Made by a program: the position numbers and the translations under genes | In this document: positions 9,876 through 18,194 of the stretch, piece by piece | How the letters are laid out: every line of letters starts with the position of its first letter | Position numbering within the stretch: the first letter of the stretch is position 1 | DNA from: Kangiellaceae bacterium | Lineage (GTDB): Bacteria; Pseudomonadota; Gammaproteobacteria; Enterobacterales; Kangiellaceae | Assembly (NCBI GenBank): GCA_026196875.1 | Contig: JAPHTP010000115.1 | Span: forward strand, 1-64,000 | DNA: 64,000 nt | Reading direction: 5' to 3' | The notes under the pieces: model-generated | Told to the model about the DNA's origin: nothing | The model's input: the letters and a program-made list of their open reading frames with translations, nothing else | Database searches by the model: none

Positions 9876-11021
9876 ATGGCTAATATGTTTGAACTAGTCG
9901 ATAACTGTCGCGAAAACGCGGTTATCAAAGTTGTAGGTGTCGGTGGTGGTGGCGGCAATGCCGTTGAGCATATGCTCAAAGCTAATATCGATGGAGTAGA
10001 GTTTGTGTGTGCTAACACTGATGCGCAGGCATTAAATCGTTCGGCTGCTCGAACTACTATTCAGTTGGGCTCGCAAATCACTAAAGGGTTAGGTGCAGGT
10101 GCAAACCCTGAGATTGGTCGCCAGGCGGCTATCGAAGATCGTGAGCGTATTTCTGAGATCTTAACCGAAACTGATATGGTTTTTATCACCGCCGGTATGG
10201 GCGGTGGAACAGGAACCGGAGCTGCGCCGGTTATTGCCGAAATCGCTAAAGAACTAGGCGTATTAACAGTTGCGGTTGTGACTAAGCCGTTTTTCTTTGA
10301 AATGAAAAAGCGTATGCAGGTTGCTGAAGGTGGTATCGAAGAATTACGCCAACATGTGGATTCATTGATTATCGTGCCAAACGATAAGGTTTTGAATGTA
10401 ATGAAGGGTAAGAAGCTTACCGAAGCATTTAAAGCTGCTAATGATGTATTACATGGTGCGGTTCAGGGCATTGCTGAATTGATGACTTGCCCTGGTCTGA
10501 TCAATGTAGATTTTGCAGATGTTAAAACCGTAATGTCGGAGAAAGGAACTTCAATGATGGGCAATGGTGTCGGAAGTGGTGAAGACCGTGCTCGACGCGC
10601 TGCAGAACTTGCTGTATCTAGCCCATTGTTAGAAGACGTAGATTTAGCGGGTGCGAAAGGTATTCTGGTAAATATCACTTCTGGTGAAGATATGAGCATT
10701 GATGAGTTCTCAGAAGTAGGTAGCGTCGTTCAAGACTTTGCAGCTGATGATGCGACTGTGGTTATTGGTACGGCAATTGATCCAGAACTAAAAGACGAAA
10801 TCAAAGTCACAGTAGTAGCCACTGGTATAGGTAATACTGGAGTACAACAAGCACCAAAAGTGACCGTGGACAATACCAAGAAAGCAGATGGAACTAATAA
10901 TTATCCAGAGCTGGATCGTCCTACTATTTTGCGTCAACAGGCTAGCCAGCCTAAGCAAGCTGTAGGAAGCGATTTAGATTATCTGGATATTCCTGCTTTT
11001 TTACGTAAACAAGCGGACTAA
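9876..11021 (+). CDS. ftsZ: cell division GTPase FtsZ
   Basis: FtsZ is the tubulin-like GTPase that forms the Z ring. The 381 residues begin with the conserved VVGVGGGGGNAVEHM region, carry the tubulin signature GMGGGTGTGAAP near residue 106, and end with the conserved C-terminal peptide DYLDIPAFLRKQAD that binds FtsA and ZipA. A strong Shine-Dalgarno GAAGGGG lies 8 bases before the ATG. A 103-base gap with a weak hairpin separates it from ftsA, so ftsZ may have extra promoters of its own. Confidence 0.99.
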   Translation: MANMFELVDNCRENAVIKVVGVGGGGGNAVEHMLKANIDGVEFVCANTDAQALNRSAARTTIQLGSQITKGLGAGANPEIGRQAAIEDRERISEILTETDMVFITAGMGGGTGTGAAPVIAEIAKELGVLTVAVVTKPFFFEMKKRMQVAEGGIEELRQHVDSLIIVPNDKVLNVMKGKKLTEAFKAANDVLHGAVQGIAELMTCPGLINVDFADVKTVMSEKGTSMMGNGVGSGEDRARRAAELAVSSPLLEDVDLAGAKGILVNITSGEDMSIDEFSEVGSVVQDFAADDATVVIGTAIDPELKDEIKVTVVATGIGNTGVQQAPKVTVDNTKKADGTNNYPELDRPTILRQQASQPKQAVGSDLDYLDIPAFLRKQAD

Positions 11022-11427
11022 CCTCGAGTCTGTCAATCGGAACTGTTGGACGCAATTTGCCCAATACGGACATAATTGCGGGTTTTATTGACATATTTTT
11101 GGCTAAAAGTCGACTGTTGCACAATTTATATTAGAGCTTTCAAGCTGCTCTTGAAGTTAGAATCTTAAGCAACTATTAAGTTGTCAGAGAGATTAATTGG
11201 CAACATGTCAGTAATAGGCAAGTCTCTGGGCGGTCACCTCGTTAGGGGATCCCCTTCACCTTCTGGTGGGGTGATCTACTGATGGCTTGCTTATAATGAT
11301 GTGAGATATTAGTTAAAAAAAGTGAGGAAAATGCGCAATAACCGCTTAAAATGAGTTAAATTTGCGAACATATCGGCAGATTAGAATATTTAACAGGCGC
11401 TTTTCCGTGTCATATAGCTGTAGTTTG
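11022..11427 (+). other. ftsZ-lpxC intergenic region with a structured element
   Basis: No gene is visible in this gap. Near the ftsZ end is a 7-base inverted repeat (11051-11057 / 11074-11080) followed by GGTTTTATT, a weak terminator candidate. At 11216-11292 complementary segments can form a closed multi-helix RNA: 11216-11222 with 11286-11292, 11232-11238 with 11270-11276, a 12-base palindrome at 11244-11255 and a hairpin at 11257-11268. A perfect TATAAT sits at 11292-11297. Whether this is a small RNA, a 5' leader element or a coincidence is not known. Confidence 0.4.
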
Positions 11428-11436
11428 TGCTAATAT
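11428..11436 (+). promoter_or_regulatory. candidate extended -10 promoter of lpxC
   Basis: TG-C-TAATAT matches an extended -10 element (TGnTATAAT). No convincing -35 lies 17 bases upstream, which is common for extended -10 promoters. Predicted start of transcription would be near 11443, placing the inverted repeat at 11440-11480 at the very 5' end of the lpxC message. Confidence 0.45.
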
Positions 11437-11439
11437 GCG

Positions 11440-11480
11440 ACAAATTTTGGTTTAACTCATCCGATGAGTTCAAAATTTGT
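11440..11480 (+). promoter_or_regulatory. long inverted repeat in the lpxC 5' leader
   Basis: Ten bases at 11440-11449 are exactly complementary to 11471-11480, and seven bases at 11454-11460 to 11464-11470, giving a 17-base-pair stem with a 4-base bulge and a 3-base loop. A second short hairpin (11487-11491 / 11496-11500) follows. There is no T run, so it is not an intrinsic terminator. It could stabilise the message or control lpxC translation, or be a protein-binding site at the promoter. Confidence 0.55.
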
Positions 11481-11535
11481 TCAATCTAGCTAGTCAGCTA
11501 AAACGAACAGTATTTGATTGGAGAAAATTTCAAAT

Positions 11536-12450
11536 ATGATTAAACAACGTACTCTCAAAACCGCAATTCGTGCGACGGGCGTTGGTCTCCATACAGGCGA
11601 GAAAGTATATTTAACTCTGAGGCCAGCTCCGGTTGATTCAGGCATTATTTTCCGTCGTGTAGACCTAGATCCTGTCATCGAAATTTGTGCGGCGCCAGAA
11701 AACGTGGGCGATACCACGCTTTCTACGTGTTTAGTCAAGGATGGCGTAAGAATTTCAACAGTAGAACATCTGCTAGCCGCTATGGCAGGCTTAGGTATTG
11801 ATAATGCTTATATAGATGTTTCAGCTGCAGAGGTACCTATAATGGACGGTAGTGCCGGCCCATTTGTATTTCTAATTCAATCTGCAGGTGTTGAAGAGCA
11901 AAATAAAGCCAAACGATTTATTCGTATTAAGAAGCGAATCGAAGTGAAAGAGGGCGACAAAGTTGCAATCTTTGAACCATTTGATGGATTCAAGGTTTCA
12001 TTCGGTATCGATTTCGATCACCCAGTATTTACCGCGGGATCCCAGCATTCTGAAATAGACTTTTCTGCCACTTCGTTCGTTAAGGAAGTGAGTAGAGCGC
12101 GTACTTTTGGGTTTATGAATGATATAGAATACCTTCGTTCGCAGAATCTTGCGCAAGGCGGAAGCATGGAAAATGCCATCGTTTTAGATGAATATCGGGT
12201 ATTGAATGAAGACGGCCTTCGCTATGACGACGAGTTTGTAAAGCATAAGATCTTAGATGCTATCGGCGACCTTTACCTTTTAGGTAACAGCTTAGTTGGT
12301 GCGTTTACTGGGATTAAGTCTGGCCATTCGCTTAATAATAAGCTTTTAAGGGCTTTAGTTGCTGATGACGAGGCATGGGAAGTGGTCACTTTCGAAGATG
12401 CTGATGCAGCTCCTATTTCATATATTATGAAGCCTGGATTAGCCGTTTAG
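11536..12450 (+). CDS. lpxC: UDP-3-O-acyl-N-acetylglucosamine deacetylase LpxC
   Basis: LpxC is the zinc deacetylase performing the committed step of lipid A synthesis. An upstream in-frame TTG exists, but the ATG at 11536 is preferred because GGAGAA lies 10 bases before it and it gives MIKQRTLK and 304 residues, the family length. Zinc and catalytic motifs are visible: STVEHLLAA with His78, the [14 protein letters not shown] motif near residue 234 and GHSLNNKLL near residue 262. Its place after ftsZ is the classic gammaproteobacterial arrangement. Confidence 0.98.
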   Translation: MIKQRTLKTAIRATGVGLHTGEKVYLTLRPAPVDSGIIFRRVDLDPVIEICAAPENVGDTTLSTCLVKDGVRISTVEHLLAAMAGLGIDNAYIDVSAAEVPIMDGSAGPFVFLIQSAGVEEQNKAKRFIRIKKRIEVKEGDKVAIFEPFDGFKVSFGIDFDHPVFTAGSQHSEIDFSATSFVKEVSRARTFGFMNDIEYLRSQNLAQGGSMENAIVLDEYRVLNEDGLRYDDEFVKHKILDAIGDLYLLGNSLVGAFTGIKSGHSLNNKLLRALVADDEAWEVVTFEDADAAPISYIMKPGLAV

Positions 12451-12466
12451 ATTCATTGTAATCATG

Positions 12467-12497
12467 AAAAACCGGACCTTGGGGTCCGGTTTTTTTA
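12467..12497 (+). terminator. intrinsic terminator of lpxC
   Basis: A GC-rich stem (AACCGGACC with GGTCCGGTT, loop TTGG) is followed by seven T residues, 17 bases after the lpxC stop. It closes the dcw transcript. Confidence 0.93.
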
Positions 12498-12609
12498 TTT
12501 CTGACTTCAGTATCTCTAAACGCAATAAAATCAATAAGTTGTGAATAAGTTTGCGAATTGCGCGGATATTTCAATTCATACTGGTTTTTGCGAAGATTTA
12601 ACTAAAGTA

Positions 12610-12924
12610 TTATCGCGGTCTGACGATAACTTCAATATTAGCCAATCCAAAGTAACCCGACTCTCGGAAATGAGTTAATAAATCAGGTACTTGGAAACGG
12701 AGTTTGTTGGCCCAAGCGGCACTATCTACAGCGATCACCATGGTACTTTTACGCAAATTAACTACTCGGCAGTGTTTTGAAAGTGTTGCATTAAGTTTGC
12801 ATTGTAAGGTATTGTTTAGCGTCTGAATTTTGGCCAGCTGGTCCATAAGGGATTTTATTTCCCCGGATGGGTCTCCAATTAGCTTATTCAGATTATTGGG
12901 AGAGGGACGACTCATATTTTTCAC
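12610..12924 (-). CDS. DUF721 / DciA-like protein
   Basis: The 104-residue protein resembles the DUF721 family, whose member DciA loads the replicative helicase DnaB in bacteria that lack DnaC. The visible features are the short length, the V-x-N-L-R-K-S-T-M-V-I-A-V-D-S-A-A-W-A core and the following L-R-F-Q-V-P-D-L-L region, typical of the domain. It is transcribed against lpxC and is alone on its strand. Two ATG codons (12924 and 12915) are possible starts. Placement near lpxC agrees with other gammaproteobacteria, where such a gene sits between lpxC and secA. Confidence 0.75.
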   Translation of the reverse strand: MKNMSRPSPNNLNKLIGDPSGEIKSLMDQLAKIQTLNNTLQCKLNATLSKHCRVVNLRKSTMVIAVDSAAWANKLRFQVPDLLTHFRESGYFGLANIEVIVRPR

Positions 12925-13163
12925 TCTGGCGGATTGAAAGGATAACCGCTTGAAAATAATACAAAAAATTATAAATATCTTATTGCAATCGGGATAAACA
13001 AGCGCGCCGTGTAGCAGGTAACAAATACTAATACGGCCGATAACTCACTCGCTAAGTAAGTGGTTACTAACAAAGTAGATATTAATAACAAAATACCAGT
13101 TAGCAGTAGTATACCAAATTCTGGGATTGGATAGATTAAAGAACACATATTTAAGAGTAGTCC

Positions 13164-14099
13164 ATGAGTATAACGATTTTACAGCGTTCTCCACAGGGGA
13201 TGCGCAGCATCAAACTGAAGAATAGGTATCTCTATTCTATGGTCAGCTTACTTGTTTTATTGCCTCTTGGCGCGGGAGTAAGTGGTTACTTATATGCTAT
13301 GAAAAAGTCTCAGATGGCTGAGGTAGAGCAAGTAACTATCGATAATTGGAAGCGAGAACTGGCAAGTCAGTGGAAAGAACTGGAAATTGCCAAGCAGTCT
13401 TCCCAGCAGCAAATCAATGCACTTACCGCAAAGCTCGGGATGATGCAGGCACACATTCGGCGTTTGGATGCGGCTGGTGAGCGCATTGTCAACATATCTG
13501 GTTTAGATGCAAAGGAGTTTAACTTTAATGATGCTCCTGCGATCGGTGGGCCGGAAAAGGCTGCGAGTTCTGAAACTACGGATATTGCCGATCTATTAGC
13601 TGCTCTCAACGAAATTGATGGTCAACTGGATTCTCGAGAACAGCAATTGAGTGTTCTGGAATCCCTCTTGATGGACAAACACATGGGAGTTGAAAGATAC
13701 ATTTCTGGGCGCCCTATCAAAAAAGGTTGGATGTCATCTTACTATGGGACGCGTAATGATCCATTTACTGGAAAGCCCGCTTGGCATGGCGGAGTGGACT
13801 TTGCGGGTAAAGAAGGTAGCGAAGTAGTTTCTACGGCTGCCGGCGTTGTTTCCTGGGTTGGCAATCGATATGGATATGGTCTTCTAATCGAAATTAACCA
13901 CGGTGATGGCTTAGTCACTCGCTACGGTCATAATAAACAGGCACTAGTTAAAAAAGGTGATGTGGTTAAAAAAGGCCAAGCGATTTCCAAGATGGGTAAT
14001 ACCGGTAGATCAACTGGTGCGCATGTTCACTACGAAGTATTAAAAAATGGCCGTACTGTTAACCCTTTACCTTACGTTAATCGACGCGCCAGGGGTTAG
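13164..14099 (+). CDS. M23 (LytM-type) metallopeptidase, membrane-anchored
   Basis: This is an envelope peptidoglycan hydrolase or an activator of amidases. Residues 1-22 are basic and cytoplasmic, 23-46 form one membrane span, and about 50-170 are predicted coiled coil with many Q, E and K. The M23 domain (about 185-305) keeps the zinc ligands His208-x3-Asp212 and the His287-x-His289 motif, so it looks catalytically competent. It lies where many relatives have an M23 gene before secA, but secA is not present here. A terminator follows directly. Confidence 0.9.
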   Translation: MSITILQRSPQGMRSIKLKNRYLYSMVSLLVLLPLGAGVSGYLYAMKKSQMAEVEQVTIDNWKRELASQWKELEIAKQSSQQQINALTAKLGMMQAHIRRLDAAGERIVNISGLDAKEFNFNDAPAIGGPEKAASSETTDIADLLAALNEIDGQLDSREQQLSVLESLLMDKHMGVERYISGRPIKKGWMSSYYGTRNDPFTGKPAWHGGVDFAGKEGSEVVSTAAGVVSWVGNRYGYGLLIEINHGDGLVTRYGHNKQALVKKGDVVKKGQAISKMGNTGRSTGAHVHYEVLKNGRTVNPLPYVNRRARG

Positions 14100-14121
14100 T
14101 GTTTAATTATTAAAATATTTT

Positions 14122-14149
14122 AAAAAGCCTGACAATGTCAGGCTTTTTT
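14122..14149 (+). terminator. intrinsic terminator of the M23 gene
   Basis: A perfect stem AAAAAGCCTGAC / GTCAGGCTTTTT with a 3-base loop and six T residues lies 22 bases after the stop codon. The A and T tracts make it bidirectional in principle. Confidence 0.92.
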
Positions 14150-14200
14150 ATTAGTTAACATAAATTAAATGAGCTTTTTAACTATATTTATTGTCTTAAA

Positions 14201-14215
14201 TTAGGTAGTACCTAA
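14201..14215. promoter_or_regulatory. 15-base palindrome upstream of the leu promoter
   Basis: TTAGGTA-G-TACCTAA is a perfect inverted repeat around one central base, about 70 bases upstream of the proposed leu -35 box. It could be an operator or activator site; no regulator is assigned. Confidence 0.3.
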
Positions 14216-14281
14216 AACCAATCAATACCCCAAGCTCAATATTCCGTAACGTCAACTTTCATACTTTAAAGTTATAAGCTA

Positions 14282-14310
14282 TTGACCATCTCAAGCCGAT
14301 TTTCTAAATT
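14282..14310 (+). promoter_or_regulatory. candidate sigma-70 promoter of the leu operon
   Basis: TTGACC (14282-14287) is separated by exactly 17 bases from TAAATT (14305-14310). Transcription would begin near 14317, about 60 bases before the first leader peptide. Each box has one or two mismatches to consensus. Confidence 0.6.
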
Positions 14311-14375
14311 GCAGTCAATTAATCGCGTCGGGCCAACAGTGCTTGGCAACTAAGTTAAATTTTAAGATGGTTCAA

Positions 14376-14426
14376 ATGCGATACGCCACAAGCAACATTT
14401 TAGGTCTGATCCTCCTCATCCGATGA
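14376..14426 (+). CDS. leu leader peptide 1 (16 residues, Leu/Ile-rich)
   Basis: The frame reads MRYATSNILGLILLIR then TGA. Residues 8-15 contain four Leu and three Ile, with tandem CTC codons, typical of branched-chain amino-acid attenuation peptides. AAGATGG lies about six bases upstream as a weak ribosome site. The region downstream contains mutually exclusive stems (see the attenuator at 14414-14491), which is why this tiny frame is called a gene. It is too short to identify by similarity. Confidence 0.7.
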   Translation: MRYATSNILGLILLIR

Positions 14427-14491
14427 TGGGGTTTTTGTGTTGCTAGTAAAGAATTCGAAAACCCCGTAGCTAGAAACTACGGGGTTTTTTT
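14414..14491 (+). promoter_or_regulatory. leu attenuator 1 (pause, antiterminator and terminator stems)
   Basis: Three alternative pairings are visible. Segment 1 (14414-14420) pairs with 14425-14431 across the end of leader peptide 1. Segment 2 (14428-14435, GGGGTTTT) is exactly complementary to segment 3 (14458-14465, AAAACCCC). Segment 3 also begins the terminator: 14458-14469 pairs perfectly with 14477-14488 around a 7-base loop, followed by T residues to 14491. A ribosome stalled on the CTC codons would leave segment 2 free to sequester segment 3; a ribosome at the stop codon would mask segment 2 and let the terminator form. Confidence 0.75.
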
Positions 14492-14590
14492 ATGGCAAAT
14501 GAAGATGAATTTAGTAAAACGTTTGAGAGTAAAACAATGAACAAAAGCGAAGCCGTAGTCAGTAAGGCGAACCAAAGAAGATTCGCGTCG

Positions 14591-14680
14591 ATGATTTCGA
14601 AGATTAAAAGCTACAAATTCAACCTCCTCTTAAGTCTCTCACTCCTCTGCGAACTGCGGCGGGCGTTTGTTGGTTTTTAG
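14591..14680 (+). CDS. leuL: leu leader peptide 2 (29 residues, Leu-rich)
   Basis: The frame encodes a peptide of 29 residues with the core NLLLSLSLLCEL, in which seven of twelve residues are Leu and five of these use CTC. Its length is close to the 28 residues of the enterobacterial leu leader. The ATG at 14591 is preferred over upstream in-frame ATGs at 14537 and 14492, but no clear Shine-Dalgarno sequence decides it. The stop lies inside attenuator segment 2, so a ribosome finishing the peptide would cover that segment. Confidence 0.7.
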   Translation: MISKIKSYKFNLLLSLSLLCELRRAFVGF

Positions 14681-14726
14681 AAATTTATTGAAACTACCAA
14701 TAACCCGCGAGAAACGCGGGTTTTTT
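14659..14726 (+). promoter_or_regulatory. leu attenuator 2 (antiterminator and terminator stems)
   Basis: The terminator is AACCCGCG (14702-14709) with CGCGGGTT (14715-14722), loop AGAAA, followed by six T residues. A competing antiterminator can form from GCGGG (14659-14663) with CCCGC (14704-14708) stacked on TTGGT (14670-14674) with ACCAA (14696-14700). The two structures share 14704-14708 and cannot coexist. The terminator sits 72 bases upstream of leuA. Confidence 0.8.
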
Positions 14727-14797
14727 GTGTGATTCGCAAAACATATTTAAAAGTATTTGAAGTATTAGATTTTAAACTTAATCCAAGGGCATAAAAC

Positions 14798-16102
14798 ATG
14801 AACAGTCAACCAGTTACCGGGAATAACGTCCGGCGAGAAGTGGAAAGTTCGCGAGTCGTCATTTTTGATACGACTTTAAGAGATGGAGAGCAATCTCCGG
14901 GCGCAAGTATGACTATCGAAGAAAAGATTCAGATGGCACATAAGCTAAGAGAATTAGGAGTCGATATTATCGAAGCTGGATTTCCGGTTATTTCCGAAGG
15001 CGATTTCAAAGCTGTTTCTATGATAGCTGAGCAGGTTCAAGGGCCCACGATTTGCGCGCTAGCTAGGGCGGTTGATGCCGATATCGAGGCAGCGGCAAAG
15101 GCATTGAGTAAAGCCCAAAACAAACGCATACACGTATTTATTGCGACCAGTGAAATTCATATGCAACACAAATTAAAGATGACCAGAGAACAGGTTGTTC
15201 TAAAGGCGGTTGCCGCAGTGAAGAAAGCCGGAGAGTACGTTGATGATGTTGAGTTTTCGGCAGAAGACGCGGCACGTACAGATATCGATTTTTTGGTGCA
15301 AGTCGTTGAAGCTGTTATTGATGCCGGGGCTTCCACAGTCAATATTCCCGATACTGTTGGTTACGCTACGCCTTCAGAATTCGGTGAGTTGATCGCCCAG
15401 CTTAAAGTACGTGTTAGCAACATAGACAAAGCAGTTATTTCTGTTCATTGTCATAACGATTTAGGATTGGCCACCGCTAATAGCTTATCTGCCATTGCAA
15501 ATGGCGCGCGCCAAATTGAATGCACTGTAAATGGCATCGGCGAGCGATCCGGCAACTGTGCTTTGGAAGAAATTGTGATGGCTTTAAAAACGCGTCATGA
15601 CAAATTTGGTGTCACAACCGGCGTCAATACCAAGCAACTGGTGAGCAGTAGCAAAATGGTGGAATCAATTACTGGCATTCGAGTACAACCTAACAAAGCG
15701 ATTGTCGGTAAAAACTCTTTCGCACACGAAGCGGGGATTCATCAACACGGTGTAATAGCTAATCGAGAAACTTACGAAATAATGCGAGCCGAAGATGTTG
15801 GCTTTGAAAGTAACGAAATTGTTCTAGGTAAACATAGTGGCCGACACGCGATCAAATTGTGGTTGGAGAAAAATAAAATCAACTTGAATGATGCTGATGT
15901 CGCCGAGTTATCTAATCAAGTTAAGGCATTAAGCGACACTAAAAAGTCGGTGGACGACGATGATGTGTTTACAATTTTGCATAGAATAAGAACAAAGGCT
16001 GATTCACAAAACGAGCAGATTGATTTTGCAGCTACGGGTTTTGAAGAGGAAGAAAAAATACCATACGAAGCAACTCAATACTTGGGCGGAAGACGCTGGT
16101 AA
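14798..16102 (+). CDS. leuA: 2-isopropylmalate synthase LeuA, lacking the C-terminal regulatory domain
   Basis: LeuA condenses acetyl-CoA with 2-oxoisovalerate in the first committed step of leucine synthesis. The catalytic TIM barrel is intact: [16 protein letters not shown] near residue 24, [16 protein letters not shown] near residue 213 and [13 protein letters not shown] near residue 247. [10 protein letters not shown] near residue 308 belongs to the following subdomain. The protein ends at residue 434, whereas typical LeuA has about 510-525 residues with a C-terminal leucine-binding domain. leuC starts 35 bases later, so no coding room for that domain remains. The operon order is A-C-D-B. 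Confidence 0.95.
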   Translation: MNSQPVTGNNVRREVESSRVVIFDTTLRDGEQSPGASMTIEEKIQMAHKLRELGVDIIEAGFPVISEGDFKAVSMIAEQVQGPTICALARAVDADIEAAAKALSKAQNKRIHVFIATSEIHMQHKLKMTREQVVLKAVAAVKKAGEYVDDVEFSAEDAARTDIDFLVQVVEAVIDAGASTVNIPDTVGYATPSEFGELIAQLKVRVSNIDKAVISVHCHNDLGLATANSLSAIANGARQIECTVNGIGERSGNCALEEIVMALKTRHDKFGVTTGVNTKQLVSSSKMVESITGIRVQPNKAIVGKNSFAHEAGIHQHGVIANRETYEIMRAEDVGFESNEIVLGKHSGRHAIKLWLEKNKINLNDADVAELSNQVKALSDTKKSVDDDDVFTILHRIRTKADSQNEQIDFAATGFEEEEKIPYEATQYLGGRRW

Positions 16103-16137
16103 TAACCAATAAGATAAATAGATCACGGAAAAAATTA

Positions 16138-17547
16138 ATGAAAAAAACATTGTTTGAAAAAGTCTGGGAGTCACATATCGTTTCGCCTGAATCGATAGAT
16201 ACCCCGGCTGTGTTATATATCGACACGCATCTAATACATGAAGTCACTTCGCCGCAAGCTTTCAACGTGTTGCGAGAAAAAGGTTTTAAGGTAAGGCGTC
16301 CTGATCGTACTTTCGCCACTATGGACCATTCCACGCCAACGACTAAACCAAATGCGGATGGCGAATATCAATTTAATGGTGAAAAAGAAAAGTCCCAAGT
16401 TGAACAGTTGAAAACTAACTGTAATGAATTTGGCATTACTCTGTTTGAATTGGGAGATGATAGACAAGGGATTGTACACGTTGTCGGGCCTGAGCAAGGT
16501 ATCACTCAACCTGGAAAAACGATAGTTTGCGGTGACAGCCATACTTCAACCCATGGAGCATTTGGTGCGCTAGCATTTGGGATAGGCACGAGTGAGGTCG
16601 GTTATACCTTTGCTACGCAATGTATTCCTCAACGCAAACCGAAGACTATGGGTATAAAGATCAACGGTCATCTATCAGCAGGCGTTTCTGCTAAAGATCT
16701 AATACTGGCGATTATCGCGAAGATCGGCATTGGAGGTGCGACGGGGCACGTCATCGAATATTTTGGCGAAGCGATTAGCAGAATGAATATGGATGAGCGA
16801 ATGACTATTTGCAATATGTCGATTGAAGCTGGCGCACGAGCAGGTATGATTGCACCAGATAAAACCACTTTCGATTATCTGGAAGGACGCCCTTACGCGC
16901 CAAAAGGAAAAGTTTGGCAGCAGGCAATTGACGATTGGTCACAGCTTTATACCGATCAAGGTGCTGAGTTTGACACGTTAATAGAAATTGAAGCGCCCGA
17001 AATTAAACCTATGATTACTTTTGGTACCAACCCAGAGATGGCAATTCCCATCACTTCTATTATTCCTGAGCGAGCACCACGGCATGCGCTCGCATATATG
17101 GGGTTTGAACCAAATGAGTCGATGATGGAAAAGAAGGTAGATGTTGTATTTATTGGAAGTTGTACTAATTCCCGAATTACCGATCTGAGAGAAGCTGCCG
17201 CGGTTCTCAAAAACAAAAAAGTTTCGCCTGGCGTGCGTGCTCTAATTGTTCCTGGTTCTCACTTAGTCAAGAGACAAGCTGAGTCTGAAGGGTTAGATCA
17301 AGTTTTTATTGATGCCGGCGCTGAGTGGAGAGAACCCGGGTGTTCTATGTGCTTAGGGATGAATGGGGACATTATTCTACCGGGGCAAATATGTGTGAGT
17401 ACCAGCAATCGAAACTTTGAAGGCCGACAAGGGCCGGGAGGAAGAACCTTGCTAGCAAGTCCGGCTACGGCAGCTGCTTCTGCGGTCGCTGGAAAAGTTG
17501 TTGATCCAAATACCTTTAGCAAACAAGTAGTAGGGGAGGTCGCTTAA
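16138..17547 (+). CDS. leuC: 3-isopropylmalate dehydratase large subunit LeuC
   Basis: LeuC is the Fe-S aconitase-family subunit that isomerises 2- to 3-isopropylmalate with LeuD. The 469 residues match the family. The 4Fe-4S cysteines lie in [13 protein letters not shown] near residue 345 and GCSMCLGMN near residue 405. Other landmarks are [23 protein letters not shown] near residues 132-154. The last base of the stop codon is the first base of the leuD ATG. Confidence 0.98.
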   Translation: MKKTLFEKVWESHIVSPESIDTPAVLYIDTHLIHEVTSPQAFNVLREKGFKVRRPDRTFATMDHSTPTTKPNADGEYQFNGEKEKSQVEQLKTNCNEFGITLFELGDDRQGIVHVVGPEQGITQPGKTIVCGDSHTSTHGAFGALAFGIGTSEVGYTFATQCIPQRKPKTMGIKINGHLSAGVSAKDLILAIIAKIGIGGATGHVIEYFGEAISRMNMDERMTICNMSIEAGARAGMIAPDKTTFDYLEGRPYAPKGKVWQQAIDDWSQLYTDQGAEFDTLIEIEAPEIKPMITFGTNPEMAIPITSIIPERAPRHALAYMGFEPNESMMEKKVDVVFIGSCTNSRITDLREAAAVLKNKKVSPGVRALIVPGSHLVKRQAESEGLDQVFIDAGAEWREPGCSMCLGMNGDIILPGQICVSTSNRNFEGRQGPGGRTLLASPATAAASAVAGKVVDPNTFSKQVVGEVA

Positions 17548-18176
17548 TGTCTACCACTAACCAAAACAAGCAGACTTTTTCTAGGGAACCGATCAAACAG
17601 GTCGAAGGTGTTGCTGCGGTAATTGATATTGAAAACATCGATACTGATCAAATTATTCCCGCTGAATATTTAAAGATCACCAACAAAGACGGACTAGGCG
17701 AACACCTCTTTTCTAATTGGCGATACTTTGGAAACAGTGAGAGCGATCGCCAGGTTAATCCTGAATTTGTACTAAATAAGCCTGAAACCAAGACCGCTAG
17801 GATCTTAGTTGCCGGTGATAATTTAGGTTGTGGTTCGTCAAGAGAACATGCGCCTTGGGCTCTTTTAGATTTTGGAATTCAAGTCGTAGTAAGTTCATCG
17901 ATAGCAGATATCTTTAAAAATAATTCAGTAAAAAATGGCTTGCTTCCAATAGTCGTTAATGAAGATGAACATCAATACTTGCTCACTCAGAATGCGAAGC
18001 AGATTTCGGTTGATATTGAGAAACAAACGATTTCAACCGCTGAAAAATCCTTCGAGTTTCAGATTGAACCCTTTGCTCGGTTTTGCTTTTTAAATGGTAT
18101 GGATCAACTAGATTTTCTATTTAGTCAAGAACAACAAATTACAGAGTTTGAAGCGCAACAAACCGTTTACGCTTAG
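17547..18176 (+). CDS. leuD: 3-isopropylmalate dehydratase small subunit LeuD
   Basis: LeuD is the small swivel-domain subunit of isopropylmalate isomerase. The 209 residues include the N-terminal IDTDQIIPAEYLK region and the active-site loop GDNLGCGSSREHAPWAL near residues 90-106. GGGGAGG lies upstream inside the end of leuC as ribosome site, and the start overlaps leuC by one base, consistent with coupled translation in equal amounts. Confidence 0.97.
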   Translation: MSTTNQNKQTFSREPIKQVEGVAAVIDIENIDTDQIIPAEYLKITNKDGLGEHLFSNWRYFGNSESDRQVNPEFVLNKPETKTARILVAGDNLGCGSSREHAPWALLDFGIQVVVSSSIADIFKNNSVKNGLLPIVVNEDEHQYLLTQNAKQISVDIEKQTISTAEKSFEFQIEPFARFCFLNGMDQLDFLFSQEQQITEFEAQQTVYA

Positions 18177-18194
18177 CTTATTGGAGAAGAATTA

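Noticed and set aside
14492-14590. N-terminal extension of leader peptide 2 from ATG 14492 or 14537
   Set aside because: The first ATG abuts the T run of terminator 1 and has no ribosome site; the extension has no Leu enrichment. It cannot be fully excluded.
16032-16334. Possible frameshift hiding the LeuA regulatory domain
   Set aside because: leuC coding sequence starts 35 bases after the leuA stop and its N-terminus is normal, so there is no room for about 90 missing residues.
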